A stretch of DNA of 64,000 nt, taken from positions 18,214,039 through 18,278,038 of the forward strand of contig NC_088317.1 of NCBI RefSeq assembly GCF_910592395.1, read 5' to 3'. Source of the DNA: Lineus longissimus. Its lineage: Eukaryota > Nemertea > Pilidiophora > Heteronemertea > Lineidae. The position numbers and the translations under genes are program-made. Of this stretch, positions 14,101-27,099 are shown one piece after another. Numbering within the stretch: the first letter of the stretch is position 1; each line of letters begins with the position of its first letter. The notes under the pieces were generated by a model that was not told the DNA's origin, ran no database searches, and was given only the letters and a program-made list of their open reading frames with translations.

Positions 14101-16340
14101 TAAAACATCATTATGCCCTCAATTTAGTTTTCTCTAAACAAAGCGAGTTTATATGCCGAATGGTTAGTAAGTGGATTCCTAAATCATCATTACCACATCG
14201 TTTATTCAAGTATTTTGACACTATCGAACAATTAAGGGTAATTCTGTTCAACAAATCTGGCAATATTTCAGTAAAAGTTGACTCTATGCAGGTCCTAAAT
14301 CATCATTATCACTCGCTTAATTGAACTCCTACGACATATTTGACATCATCTCACAGACAGGGTAAGCGTACACAATATATGGTGTTCCATCATTTTTTCA
14401 AACATCAAACATGACAACGCTGTTTTCTATCTAATCTATCTAATGTTGATATACTGCCTCGTTAGTTGTAATTCTGTTGCCCACAGGTAGGCGGCAGTCG
14501 AGTAGCACTAATCAATTCACAATATCGTTCAGGAAAAAAAAATGTGTATCAATGATAAATAGCATTAACGAGCCGATCAAAGGGCAGCACAAATATTTTC
14601 ATTTGATAATCACAACGAGTTATCCTCGCATTAATGTCAATTAGGGCACATAAGCCTTGTTAGGAAAGACTGATGACCGAGTGCATCTCACGTTGCACTG
14701 AGAGAAAGTGCTGTACATTTGATAGTGCATTTGTATGCTTAAATATACCGGGGGTGGATTGGGCTTGGCATTTGTTTTATTCCGACATAACTAGACCAGA
14801 TGACCAAGTCCATGTCATGATGCATTACACTTTTAGTGTATTTGTACGTAAAAGGTTCTGATGGTGGAATAGACATAAAAGCCGACATTACCACAACTTA
14901 TATTGATGTGAAGTATCATACCTTCTTATTGGTTCAAATCAAATGATATACTAGACACAAAATGCATTCAGGTTTCATGCTAAGCCGACTGAAATCCATT
15001 ACATAAACCTGGTATAGTTTGTACAGTTAATCCTGGCCGGCTTACACGAAGACATATGATTCATTGATGACAGGTAGACAAGTCATTGATAATGTTATAC
15101 AATTCCCTTGGTGGTTGTTTCAGGCAATTTCAGTTAATTTGTAGTGGGATAGTTTATTATAGTAGATTGCTGATGTTTTATGGGAAGATTACGATCATAT
15201 TTCAATTCCTGTTCTGTATTTTTTTCTTAGCGAGTGGCGTTTTCTGTGTTAAAAGGAAACAACATCAGGAAGAAAATGTTACTGATCATGTGACCTGTTG
15301 TTGCAAAAGTATATAGAAATGTGAGGTAATATTAAGAAGAGCACGACCTCGGTCCAAAGGGTATCCTGAATGGAGTCGTTTTGGGTAGTACTGTTTCTTT
15401 GCAGGGTCATCGAACTCGGAAATTTACGGCCTGCAACTTATCATGAAAGGACCATTCCAACCAACAAATAAGACTGGTGTCTAGAACACGTATTGATCGC
15501 ACATAAATAAGACTCTAACAACACCAAATTGTCGAAAATTACCGTCAATATTACCGTCAGCATGGTGACAGGGCTCGCCCATAAAGGGTACACTGATCGC
15601 CATTAAACAACTAAGCTAGTCTAGTTAGCTTGGGCACCAACATCAAATAGGGTCAAATTATACCGATTTAGTCACAGCTCCGATTTTATCGAAAATGTTT
15701 GTATAAACACCATTTCTACGGAGTCACTGAAAGTGGAGTTAAACAGTGCATCGTAATATTTCTCCCTATAGGTACAGTGATTTCAACGCGGTATTTTTCT
15801 GACTGAGTGGAAAGGCAGGTTCATCCCTAATGTTTGGCTAGGTCGCTCCAATGGAAAAATTGTGACTCTGTCTACTGATTTGACCAGTAAATATGTGCTA
15901 ATGAATAATCTTTCTTACAAGTTGCTGCACTGCATCTTTTCTGACCGGTTCAAGTACTGGCCAAAAAGGCTAGTGGAGAACACTTGTGAAAATACGATTT
16001 GGGAAGCAACGATAACTATACTTCAAACTTCCTGTTGTTGATACCATCATCAATGGTCTCAATAAGAAAACAACCTCACATCAGCAAGTCAGCTATCTTG
16101 TGCCACATAACTTTAGATATCTCATGATCTCGCTCAGTGATTCTGCCTAACCAAATTGATGGTTCAATATATTAGTTGGTATCTAAATCTATATGAGAAT
16201 TTCTCCAGTGATATTTGATATATCATTTCCATTATACCAGTGTCAGATTGATTGGTAGTATTCAATGATTTCTGTGACAACGGTAGAATGATTCTGCGGT
16301 GTAAGGACGGCATGAATAGAGTAAAATGTTCAGCACACCG
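11130..16340. other. Non-coding stretch with simple repeats
   Basis: No supported gene. A run of 14 G lies at 11801-11814. The phrase CCTAAATCATCATTA occurs twice about 116 bases apart (near 14177 and 14293), which suggests a degenerate local duplication. A frame at 15086-15316 is hydrophobic with a basic tail but has no start context or homology that I can support. Confidence 0.5.
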
Positions 16341-16347
16341 AACCTTT

Positions 16348-16572
16348 AAGGCTTGACCATAGGCACTATAGGCTAGAACTTAAAACTCTAGCAATTAGAA
16401 CTCCTTCAACACAAAGTGAATACCAGTTACAAGGGTGGGAGTCGGTTCTTTAATTTCCATATAACAGCCTCCCGTGTTTTAAAAGAGTAGTATTCACTCA
16501 ATTTTGAAGGAGTTCTAATAGCTTAAGGATTTCAAGGTTAAGCCGCAATGATGGTGCCTATGGTCAACCCTT
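16348..16572. mobile_element. MITE, family M1 copy 1
   Basis: The 225-base element has inverted ends: AAGGCTTGACCATAGGCAC on the left and the reverse complement of AAGGGTTGACCATAGGCAC on the right. The arms continue inward with ATTAGAACTCCTTCAA and GTGAATAC facing their complements. The core has ATTTCCATATAACAGCCTCCC. There is no open frame of size, so any transposase would have come from elsewhere. The same core and right arm occur at 33500-33655, which confirms a dispersed family. A target duplication is not evident. Confidence 0.7.
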
Positions 16573-16574
16573 GA

Positions 16575-18680
16575 TGTGGTCAACTAACCTCTCCATACTC
16601 CTAGGAAGACTTAATTTCTTCCAGTGGTTAATTCATGAGTTTAAGGATCATAACAATATAATGTGTCGTTCCCATCATTGTAAGAATCTCTAGAGGGTAT
16701 GGAAATAATTCATCATGTTTGACGTCTCTCGTCACAAGCTGCATTCACTTGCTCCCCGAAGTAATAAACTCGCATCAAACGTGATTCTGTTGACTGTCTG
16801 GCCTCCATTGTGTCACTTCGCGTTGTGTTGTCGAGAAAATGAAATCATTCATGGCATCTCAATTTGACACAGCGCTTCATTTTCAATTAAATGACATTTC
16901 AGCATCGCTTTGGATGGTTTCATTCATTAAGTTATAATGTGATGATGTTAACACTTTAAATTTTCCAAAAACATCCGCGATTCCCAACCATCTACATTGG
17001 AGGAACCCATTAACTACAATGACAAAGCAACAGGATGCTACAACAATTTCTTTAGGTTTTTACTTGTCTCTGATTACAACAGGACATACATTTTAATGGC
17101 ACAGTGACAGTTTTAAGTTTAAAGCTTCAGCAGAATCAGCTTACTTTGTGAACGCAAAAAATCCTCAAAACGTTGAGCCAATTTCAGCGGACTTAGCAAA
17201 TTTGGTGAACTCAAGCCCTGATGTAGCCAAACCTCTTTCAATTTTCCTTTCCGAAAGAAAAAACACAGCCAGTACTCTTCTTTCCATATCACCTAATCAG
17301 ATCATCTTAAATTATTAAAAGCAACCCTCTTTCTTTTGTTATCTTTGTTACAATAAGGCGTATGTCTCTAACTTTGAGGCGATGTTTTTGTCAAAGAAGT
17401 TTCTTCTTTTAGACACATGGCCTTTTACTTTGCCTTCATTGCTGAATCCCTTTGTAAAGATATCAACCAGGATATAGCTTGGTTTGTGAGCAAGCAGTGT
17501 CTGTCCTCGACTTAGTAAAATGTCAAACTCTGGTACTGTGACACATCAATTTGTTTAGGACATCTCATTTGGCAGATTTATTTCATGAATAACCTAGATT
17601 TATAAAAATGATCCCGGCAAAAAAAATAATTATAAAATCTGAGAGAACTTTTGGCAATCCGGCAAAAGAAGAATTTCAAATTTTTTGTTGTATTTTTGCA
17701 AATTGCAAAATAAAGAGCTCCAATAATTAGGCTGTTTTCAGTATCTCTCACGATTTAAGCAAACAATTCTGTTGTCAACTTTTCGAAATGTCACAGTCAA
17801 GTAACCTTTTAACCAAGCTTTTCTTCCTGTTCTTCAGCCTGTTTTTTTTCTTTGTTTACCTGAGTGCGACAGCCTTGTGAATAACCTTCACAAGGATATC
17901 ACACAGGATCATATCTGGAAAATGGTCTTTCAAAGTTTTTGAAACTGAAAAAGGCTTTTCACTTTACCGATAAGAACATTAAAAACCTTTGAAGCAGTAA
18001 CACATCACGTGACTTTCCAAAGATCTTATTCTAAAGTTCATAATCAAATACATTTGTACAAGCCATTCTTCTTTTTAACTTTCAAGGTCAAGAATTGACA
18101 AAATAGGTGTTTAGAAATGCAAGTCAAATCTCAATTTGATAATAATCTTACTAAGCTTAGGCTAAAATGTAGCTTTTATGCCTTCAAGAACACATGCAAC
18201 ATATGCCTCATTAGTTTAGCCAATAGAGGACCGTTTTGGTTGCTGCAAGGTGTATAGTGGTTTTATTTTTCAAAGGTTTCACATTCTCGATGGTCCTGTC
18301 TCATACCTCAGGCACCTCCTTTTTCTCAGATAATCTTTTGTTCTGTGTCCACTTGGATGCATCCTCTCTTGGCAATGTGTTCAGAAATCTAATAAATCTA
18401 ATAATAAGTGTAGCATTGGACGTTTGTACAATCAAGTAAGGAGTAGGCTAGCACAAGCATCATTTGTCGACGACCAACTCCTTTGTTATTTCGGCTAGTT
18501 CAGTTCAGGGCTTTTGTGGATATCTGTACTTAGTTATTCAAACACTGGCTAGTCATAGGATAATTTCCACTTTCGTAAGGCTGGTCCTGTTGCAGGGTAT
18601 GACTGGTGGAACATTTCTGTTGGATGATAGAAGAAGATCTGACATCAGAAATCGATTAGGTCTGCGATTTCTTCATACAG
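16575..18680. other. Non-coding stretch, no gene seen
   Basis: This AT-rich stretch holds no supported gene. Segments around 17440 and 17880 share short phrases such as AAGRATATCA and AGGATATAG or AGGATCATATC. They may be very old copies of one sequence, but the match is too weak to call. Confidence 0.5.
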
Positions 18681-18685
18681 TCGGA

Positions 18686-18891
18686 CCTTACCTCTCCAAA
18701 CCAAGCCAATTCCCTTGGCATGCTCTGCTCGACATCGTTTCAATCTCAGCACGGGCCAGGTCTGCAGGGCTGTCTTTTTGTATCCTCCTTTGAGAGGTGC
18801 CAACATCAGTGACCTAATACGGTCACAGCAGCACCGCCAAGCCCAATATTTTCAGTTTACCTTTCTAAACCAAGCCAATTCCCTTGACATG
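18686..18891. repeat. Pair of 36-base direct repeats
   Basis: CCAAGCCAATTCCCTTGRCATG, preceded by a matching TTACCTYTCYAAA, occurs at 18686-18722 and again at 18856-18891. Only a few bases differ. The intervening 130 bases are not repeated. Both copies fall inside overlapping plus-strand frames (18464-18793 and 18715-18933), but I see no domain in those and do not support them as genes. Confidence 0.6.
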
Positions 18892-19274
18892 TTCCGAATG
18901 ACACCACAAGAGGTGAGACCAGTCGGTGATTAACAGGGATGCCTCATTTATATTGGGACGAATAATTAATCAAATCTGCGGCGATTAGACCTTGATGTCT
19001 GGTCATCCTCGAAAGGTGACCAGAATATCAAACGAGTGCTAAGGTTAGTGATGGATGTGACAATCTGGGTCGGGAGCGGACATGCTGTGTTCGACCGATT
19101 GGTAGAATTCTTGGTTCACGTTCAACCACTGTCGACAAATTGGAACTGAAACCTAACATTTTTCCGAAAAAAACAAGGTTAGGCCCAACAAGCTCTTAAG
19201 ATGGAGGGGACGGGAGTTGTAAGACAGCAATTGTTACTTTTTTAATGAAAAATTAGAGTGGAATTTTTACCCGT

Positions 19275-19405
19275 ATTTTGGTTCCTTGCGATTGCCGGTT
19301 CATCCAGAAAAAGTATTCCTGGGTTCTCCCTGTGATCAAACCGGGGGCCTATAGGACGGTAGCCAAGTAGCCTAGGATATACCACTGTGCTATCAGGCTC
19401 CAACA
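19275..19405 (-). repeat. tRNA-derived SINE, copy B
   Basis: On the minus strand the A-box (GATAGCACAGTGGTATATCC) maps to 19375-19394 and a B-box-like segment (CCCGGTTTGATCACAGGG) to 19328-19345. The body then reads GAACCCAGGAATAC and TTTCTGGATGAACCGG, matching copy A at 8405-8560 in the opposite orientation. The shared body beyond the tRNA head marks one family. The copy is diverged and probably inactive. Confidence 0.65.
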
Positions 19406-19409
19406 GTAA

Positions 19410-22400
19410 GCTCTCTGATGGCTGATCTAGACTAGCAGGTAGATCATAACGTCTCTAGCTGCTCACAGGTGTACCATGATAAATCTTATGGTCAACGCAA
19501 AAAAGATTCGTGAAAAAGACAGGCAAGGTCAAGCTTTAATTAGAGGATGAGCCAGGCATATACAAATGACCCCATTTATTTGATTCATACATGTTACACC
19601 TTAATAAATCTTTATGACTCTTTAGGGGACATCTGCAAGTCTTTCGGATTAAGACAGAAATATGAATGTCCAATGTCGGCTATGCATATTACATGAGGCT
19701 CTTGAATATCTGATGAAGAGATCCTGTGATCGAGTTTGTGAGCCCCCAAAGAGTGATTTGGGGCAACGGTCTATGACAGTTAAACTGGAGTCCATATTGT
19801 CAAGAGCTATCTGAGGAACTTGGTTTAATGAAACCATCAGCATTCGAAGCTGGTTTCTAGACAAGTGTGGAGGGTGATAATCCATCTCATTTATAGGGGT
19901 AGGAAATGTTATGGATATGGGGTCAAACTCCTCCAGATAACAGACATTGCTTCAAATAGTTACATCATTTTAGTTTCTGTATGCGAACGAATTCTGACTT
20001 TTTTCAAGCCTGCATGAATCAAAAACAAGAATTTCTAATCGTGTACATATATATGACCTCAACTTACAACACCAGGATCGGGAACCAAGTACAGCTAATG
20101 ATGGCCATGTTGACCTTTTGATGTTTTCCCTATAAAGCAATAAGCAATAAAAACAGCTTGGTCTGGTCATCAACTTTATCATTAGCCAGTAACATTTAGC
20201 TCACAGTGCAATTTCATCCTTTGGTGATTTCAGCCATGAAAATGCACAAAGTAAGGTGATAAATAAAATCAAAAATGACGGATGCCCTGATCTGCGAAAG
20301 GTCAATTATTATGCTTGGCCTGCTTGGGTCTTTTAGAAGGGAAACGGATCTCAGTGAAAGTGTTAGAGTGAGCGTGTCGCATGTTATAGCGAAAATATGT
20401 CATGACCCCAACCGTAGCCCAACCATAGTCATGTGTTTGAGCTGTCCCCAAGCACACTCTTTGATTCTTAGATTGCTCCCTGAAGAAGACCCCATGAATA
20501 TATTTAACCTAACAACAAAAAACTGATTATGTTTATGGTAAATCACACCTCATTTCCGACTCCCTCATCATAGAGTGCATGATCTGCCTTCAGCATCATC
20601 TGTACCAAGACCCTCACAACATGCTTTATGGTTCTTGACAGCTTCTGACAACAGCATATGTGGCTCCAAGCGTCACTAGCTCAACAACAAAAGGCTGGAT
20701 GCTGCACAGGTCCTGAATCAGTGAGAGCTAGTGTGAGAGAGTAATCCAGTGCTGGCTTCGGTGAGGCAGCAATCCAGTGCTATAGCTAAGGAGGGGGGGG
20801 GGGGGCAATTAACGCTGACAGGTGAGGGAACTAGATTCTCTTAGCAGAGAGGTGAGTGAGATTGGGATGCAGGGACAACTTGCAACACAAGATGGATTGG
20901 AATTTCACATTTAGCATCAGTTGTTTGGAGTTGGGTGGGGAATACTTGAAACAGGACTTTGTTATTTCGAGCCTGACCATGACCATACGGTGTGATTAGG
21001 GCAACTATAGATCATGTTGACACTCGGACAGTGTAAAACATTGTAGATCTTTTTTTCATGATCTGTCTGATATGTGACCAGCAGATAAATTTTTGTTACA
21101 GGTTGACATGTTGAGAGCAAAATCAGTCATTCACCAATATCCATACAATCCCCATATAACGTGTTTACAAGTTAAGCTGCTCAATCTATGATCCGGCCTA
21201 TGATATTGTCTAGTGATATTTGAGTTCCCTCCTTTGAAGACAAGTGAATTGAGAGCTGGATATATCAAAATACCTCAATGGATTCTTGCTCACGAGTGGG
21301 TCGAGAGTAGTAGATATGATCCACGATCTCTCACAGCAACTGACAGAAGCATTTTTAGCCCGGAGCAACACGAACTGACCAAATCTCATTACACAGGAAC
21401 GCGAGAATATCTCGCCAAAAGCTGTATCACTATGATCAAGGCAGGCAGGTCATTCTGAAGCCTACAGGGTTTGCGAAGAAATGCAACAGCCTTGTTTAAC
21501 CATGGAGCAAACTTGTAACTATATTCCCATGGACATCGGGTGTCAATTAGCTTATACCTATTGTCAGCTTACGAGTTTACTTCCTCTTTTACTTCAGTTT
21601 TATTATTACTTCAGCCAAAGATTTTGAAAATGAATAGACAATATTGTCATGCAGTATAATCCTTAAAGAGTCCTCCTTTAACATTCTCTATGAAATATCT
21701 CCACAGGCAAACATTATGAATGCCAGCGTCATGTATTATTGCTTACAATCTACCCATCGTCCTTCACAACGGGAAATAACCTAGTGGCAGGTGCGCACAT
21801 TTAATTTTCCTCCCGACTCCACATATTTTTGGCAGCGGGTACGGTGCTTGGTGAATATGGCCATTCTCACATTAGCTTTGCAGTATGAGTGATAGATTAA
21901 TTTCTTATACGATTGTCAGGTTTCGTGTCAGCCCATCCTACCTATTTCGTCTAAACATTGGCAATGCAACGAGCTGCGTCTTTTTTAATTTGTAGGTAGC
22001 ATAAATTGACTTTGATACAATTTGTTGACGAAATCGATGTGTAATTTCCTGTGGAGAATGTCACATATCTTTTCAGATACAATTTTTGTATCTGATGATG
22101 AGAGATTATGGGCTGATTTCCTGTTTGCTTGCCTTTTCTCCAGATGATTATCATCCCAGGCTCGAATGAACCTAATTACAATGCTCGCTCATAAAAACAG
22201 GCACATTCGGATATGTACTTAAATGCCAGAGTACCATGATTATGCCCCCTTATGATGACCAACACAAAAAAGGTTACCAGCAAAACCAAGGCTGCCGCTA
22301 TTTGGTGCTGAAAGTCAATGGGTATTGCGTTACAAGACGAGATGACAATTTTGAGTTTTAATATCATTTGGCCATAATGACATAATGTACTCTTTGGCAG

Positions 22401-22850
22401 TCATGATGTACGTTTTGACGGTCAGAGCGATGTCTATGCTTTGGCACAGCAGCACCAGTTCATTTAAGTTGTACATGCCCTGGAGATAAAACAACGAAAT
22501 AACCGCTAACCCATCCATCTTCCGTTAACTGCATCAGGCAGCATCAGAGGGAATGAAATACCCAATGGAACAATCTTCTCATCAATTTGTGCCTTTCTTT
22601 TAGTTGGTGCAATGTTGTTGGTTTTTTTTAGTCTGCTGGGAAAATTACCGTCTCCTGCCTGGAAATTGACAAGTAAGCCATTTGTTGATATCGCTGTTTC
22701 TAACTAAATAGTGTTAATCATTGATGAACAAGATGGATTGTGTTAACAAACTGTCTACACCTGATTTAGTTCAACGTGTTTTAAACTCATATAATGTCAG
22801 CCATAATTAGCATAACTGCAAAGTGGCAAACAATGAGGCCCGCGATATTA
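19410..22850. other. Non-coding stretch with a G run and a perfect hairpin
   Basis: No supported gene. It holds a G13 run at 20793-20805. It also holds a hairpin at 22073-22095, TCAGATACAA facing TTGTATCTGA across a 3-base loop. Frames at 20275-20526 and 21213-21458 have no visible domain or splice context. Confidence 0.5.
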
Positions 22851-22852
22851 TT

Positions 22853-22972
22853 CACCCAATCCACCAATCGCATTAGAACTGTGACAACCATTTGAAACAA
22901 ACACAATTACTGATGTGATCCTCACCCCATCCACCGACCGCTTAAGAACTCTGATGTCCATTTACCTGCCTG
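22853..22972. repeat. Tandem duplication, 70-base period
   Basis: CACCCAATCCACCAATCGC at 22853 recurs as CACCCCATCCACCGACCGC at 22923. Each is followed by a matching TTAGAACT or TAAGAACT and a GA-rich CCATTT segment. The two units are diverged by roughly a fifth, so this is an old duplication with no sign of coding. Confidence 0.6.
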
Positions 22973-22994
22973 CAAATGAGGCAAAAGTCATTTG

Positions 22995-25900
22995 AGGGAG
23001 CAGGTGCTTCTTCGCCCTCGTTAACAACTCTGGCTCCAGTACAAAATGAGAAAGCATTGTTTTTACGATGTGAACATCACTTTTGTTTTTTTGTTGTAAT
23101 CAATACAGCAGTTTGCCATTAGTTTCTGAAGCAATAGTGGCAATTTTGATCCTGTGCAGTTTTTATCATTCGAACTTCTGACCACTGGTGCTTACACAGT
23201 TCTCGAGTGGATGAGATGTTTAGAAACCAATGTCTGACCAAAGACAGAGTTATTAGGTTAATGTACTGACGCCTGGGTGTTGGCCTACCTTAAAGCTCCA
23301 CTCCCGCGGTGTTTGATCAGACAACCAATACCTCCAGTTCGGTATCAATTCTTTAGCCCAACAATACATTGTTACAATCCAGACAAGAGATCAACACACT
23401 GCTGACACGTTCAATCTTCGTCAACTCCACACTGAGGTCTTCAGTGACAGCGCTGACAGATTACCTATCAAGATCATTCCCTCAACACGATCTGTCAGCA
23501 AGGAGCGCGACCTCAGCATCCCTGGAAACGCACTTGTTCACTGTTGCTAATCAATAGACTATATCAAGAACGACATTGTAGTCTATTCACTATTGTGTTG
23601 TAGTCTTCAACAAGCTTTACTTTAGCCGAGAAGTCCCAGATTAAAGTCATTCCTGATAGCCTTATCATGGATAGTCTGAGTCTTGTTGTGCAAGCTTTTT
23701 GGAATGTTGTGGGAATATCAAGCACCCAGTTCTGTTTCCTCATTAAGAATCTATACGCTGTGTAATGTGGCCTACAACTTATACTCATAATATACCTCAC
23801 TAGGACTGTACATGCAACACTTGACAAATGTTTTCATCTTTCAGAGTTGAATTTTTTCATCAGTTCAAAATTCTGAAAAATTTTCAAAGCCAACATTTTT
23901 TTCGGGCTGATGATGTTTCTTCATTTTTACACTTAGTAAGTGACTTAATATGTAAACTGTGTTGAAAGTGAAAAGGAAAACAAATCGGTCATTGAAATCA
24001 AATACTAACTTGGCTCTATGAAATTTCTATTTTTGAATCTTCTTGTTATGAAGTAATATACGAATTCCCCAATGCGGGTTATTTCATCTGGGCGAAAAAA
24101 GTTCAAACATCAACTGAAACTAGTTCAATTCGCCTCAGCTCGTGTCAGAGTAAACTCGAATGATTGAACTTATAATATAAGACCATGATATCCATATCCA
24201 AGCGATTAAGGGCATCCCCCAGCCTGATCAATTAAACGAGTGCTCAGTTTCTAATTAAAAACGAGTCCTCAAGGGATGCAAGCGATATCCTCTTATTGTA
24301 AAATGAATATCTTTAAGGACTGGCTTCAAGAACTGGGTGATAGATGCTCAGATATTCCCCGCGGAGTCGTTGAGAAAGATAAGTTGTTATTGTGAATAAT
24401 TATCAATTTTTAACAGTTGTACCAAAAATGTACAAGGCTTGAGGTTCTATTTAATTCTGAGCGACTTCTTTGATTATTTTCCATAAAAGTTCATTGAAAA
24501 AAAGTATCTTCAGACAGGCATCAAACAATACGTCGTGTGAAAAAAAACTCATGTGTGGGTTGTAAGAGAAACAATACTACTTAGCGGCTTGAAGTCAGCC
24601 AGAAATGTTCATCTGTCTAATCAAGGTTGAAGTTACCAACATCAAAAACTCCAATCCACCTACACAGTTTTAGGATTTTATAAAAGTAATTAAATTGGAA
24701 TTCAACAGAGGTTTTATAAACCGCAAAATGTTTGCGTCTTCTTATTTTCGCGACTCGCCACATTTTCTGTAGAAAAAAACTCGAAATTTCTTGGGTGGTC
24801 TATTTTTGGGAGAAAAATATTAAATCAAAATATAAAATATCAATCGAGATTATCCGTGAAATCCCCCAAAATAGATTGTGCCCCAAAATTTAGAGTAGAC
24901 ATGTGCGGTATTCGCGTTATTGTAATTGGTGCTGAAGCTACCTAATAGGTGTTATCAAAGGGAAAAAAAATCTTTCGTCAGCCTACACGATAAATGCTGA
25001 TTTGTTATCGTAGCTACGCCTCCAAGCTACTGGTGATGCTCCATATCGAGGACAAAAGACAGTTTCAAGTTGAGCCTGCAAGGTGTACTTTCCAACAACG
25101 TTTTTCAGGTGCAGACCTATCCAACAAGAATATATATCAGTGTTATATGTTCAAGGAAAAAAAGTAAAACCTTGATAGCTCCATTTTCAGGCTGCATTCC
25201 TGAAATCAACATGACCTACACCAGTCTCTACACATACATGTAACAAAATGCCTTTTCGAAAACATGAAGCTAAAATAATGAGAAAAAAAAGTTTTTCAAT
25301 TTTGACAACTCTCGTTTGGCATGTGTCAGATAACAATTCTTTCGCAAAAAACTTACACAAACATATGCCTCGAGGCACAAATTCTAATCTAAACCTTCAA
25401 CAAATATGAAATGTCAAAGATTCCATAAAAGGTATGTGTTTTCCAGATTGAGTAACTTTCGCGTGACTTACGATCAAAGGTTTCGCCGCACAATTTGATA
25501 GCGCGCTTTTATGGTTGATTAGCTAAAGAGCAAGGTGTGAGGATCTTGAGATTGTTTCGCAGTAACATCCAATATCATAACACTGCTGTAGGCGTCTTCA
25601 AGAGTGTTGTCGTTTTTATCTGTGTCAAAACCTCGGCACAGTTGGACTAATTTTGCAGCGACCTTTTTCTTTTAATGACTTTTGTGACTTTAAGTGCTGT
25701 CAAGTCTACCTAGATTTTGGCAAAACACCAAATAGCTTGATTGGCCTACCACCTAACAATTGAGGATCCTTGCTAGACTGGTGATCATAGCTTGATCGGA
25801 ATATTGCAGTTAGACTATACGTTCTCCACTTATTTCGAATCCATATACCCGTCCAGATTCATCACTATCAACTGAATCATCAACAAATCAAGGAGATAAA

Positions 25901-26005
25901 CAGGTGAACGATACCATGTCCAAAATGGCCGCATCATTTGCACCGTTTATAAAATTGTGCACCCATGAATGGCTCGATGTGCCGGACTCAATGGAAAGGC
26001 AATGA
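22995..26005. other. Non-coding stretch, no gene seen
   Basis: AT-rich with no supported gene or large repeat. A minus-strand frame of 87 codons at 23564-23827 overlaps no splice signal and resembles no family I know. Confidence 0.5.
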
Positions 26006-26010
26006 GGTGT

Positions 26011-26236
26011 GGAGTTGTCAGTGCGGTCCTGTAGCTTAAGAAACCATTAGAACTTGGTAATGACAATATGAAGGTCACCTTTTATTGCTCGCGACCTTAG
26101 GTTGCCTTTCAAAGTGAGGGAAAGGAGTTGTCAGTGCGGTCCTGTAGTTTTAGGAAGCATTATTGGTAACTTGGTAATGACAATATAAATGTGACCTTTC
26201 AATGCTCGCGACATTGTGTTTCCCTTCCTAATAACC
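26011..26236. repeat. Tandem duplication, 113-base period
   Basis: GGAGTTGTCAGTGCGGTCCT begins at 26011 and again at 26124. Both units continue with TGTAG, an A/G-rich stretch, ACTTGGTAATGACAATAT, then GTSACCTTT and TGCTCGCGAC. The long shared phrases imply a fairly recent event. No open frame spans both units. Confidence 0.75.
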
Positions 26237-26717
26237 ATTTCCTTGGTGTTGTCATTTATGTTAAGATCTTTTCATATGCTGAAACAACAAAACCACATTA
26301 GCTAATGGCCATGCATTCCCTCAACTTGTCTTTTCTTGCTCTTCAGAAATGTTAAATCTCTTCATTTCTCTATCACGGAACTAACAAATGCTTCAAGTCA
26401 ATTTGCGATTAAATAATTGTAGGTAATAGAATGCCAGCGAAATATATTCACCAATAGAAAAAGTCAACCTTGATTACTTAAGTAATGCTTGGCGAACCGC
26501 AAAGACGCATCAATGTCATCCCACTCAGAAGCTATCAACCTTTGGGCTGGAGAATCGTAATCTAGGGATACAGCAACCTGGTCACCAGGAGCGGAAAATA
26601 CCTGTCGACGAGGATAGGTTCGTCATTTGCAATCAGTACAAGCATTTTCGGTTAAAATATAGTGTCTTTCATCCGACAGAAGTGGTACTGTGGCATTCTA
26701 CCTACCAGCCAAGACTA

Positions 26718-26795
26718 GAGGGAATTCCGCTCAGTCGGTAGAGTTATTGGCTCGTAAAACCAGATATTCCTGGCTTCAAACCTTAGCTGGACCAT
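26718..26795 (+). repeat. tRNA-like SINE head
   Basis: The A-box region GCTCAGTCGGTAGAG lies at 26729-26743 and the B-box GGCTTCAAACC at 26772-26782, with tRNA-like spacing. The 5' and 3' acceptor strands do not pair well, so a working tRNA is unlikely. I interpret it as the head of a tRNA-derived SINE or a tRNA pseudogene. The body downstream matches none of the other copies here. Confidence 0.5.
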
Positions 26796-27099
26796 GGTAT
26801 TTTTTCCTCCATGACAATCAAATTCTTTGGCATATTGGTGATTTCTGGACTCTTGCAATGACGGCTTGAGACACGTCACGTTAGATTTGAACCCAAGTGC
26901 GATGCGGTTCTTCACATGCCAATGGACATTAACCAATGAAAGACGCTCTTTCAAATTAAATCCAACCAATGTTGGAAGTTTTTGCCACGACACATCACCC
27001 ACGGGCATCAACCTGTGGCAGTCTTCCGAATCATCAGTGTCTCGTTATTCTCAACTCCAGGCATTCAACTTGTCTAGACACTCAAGACAGATGAGTCCC

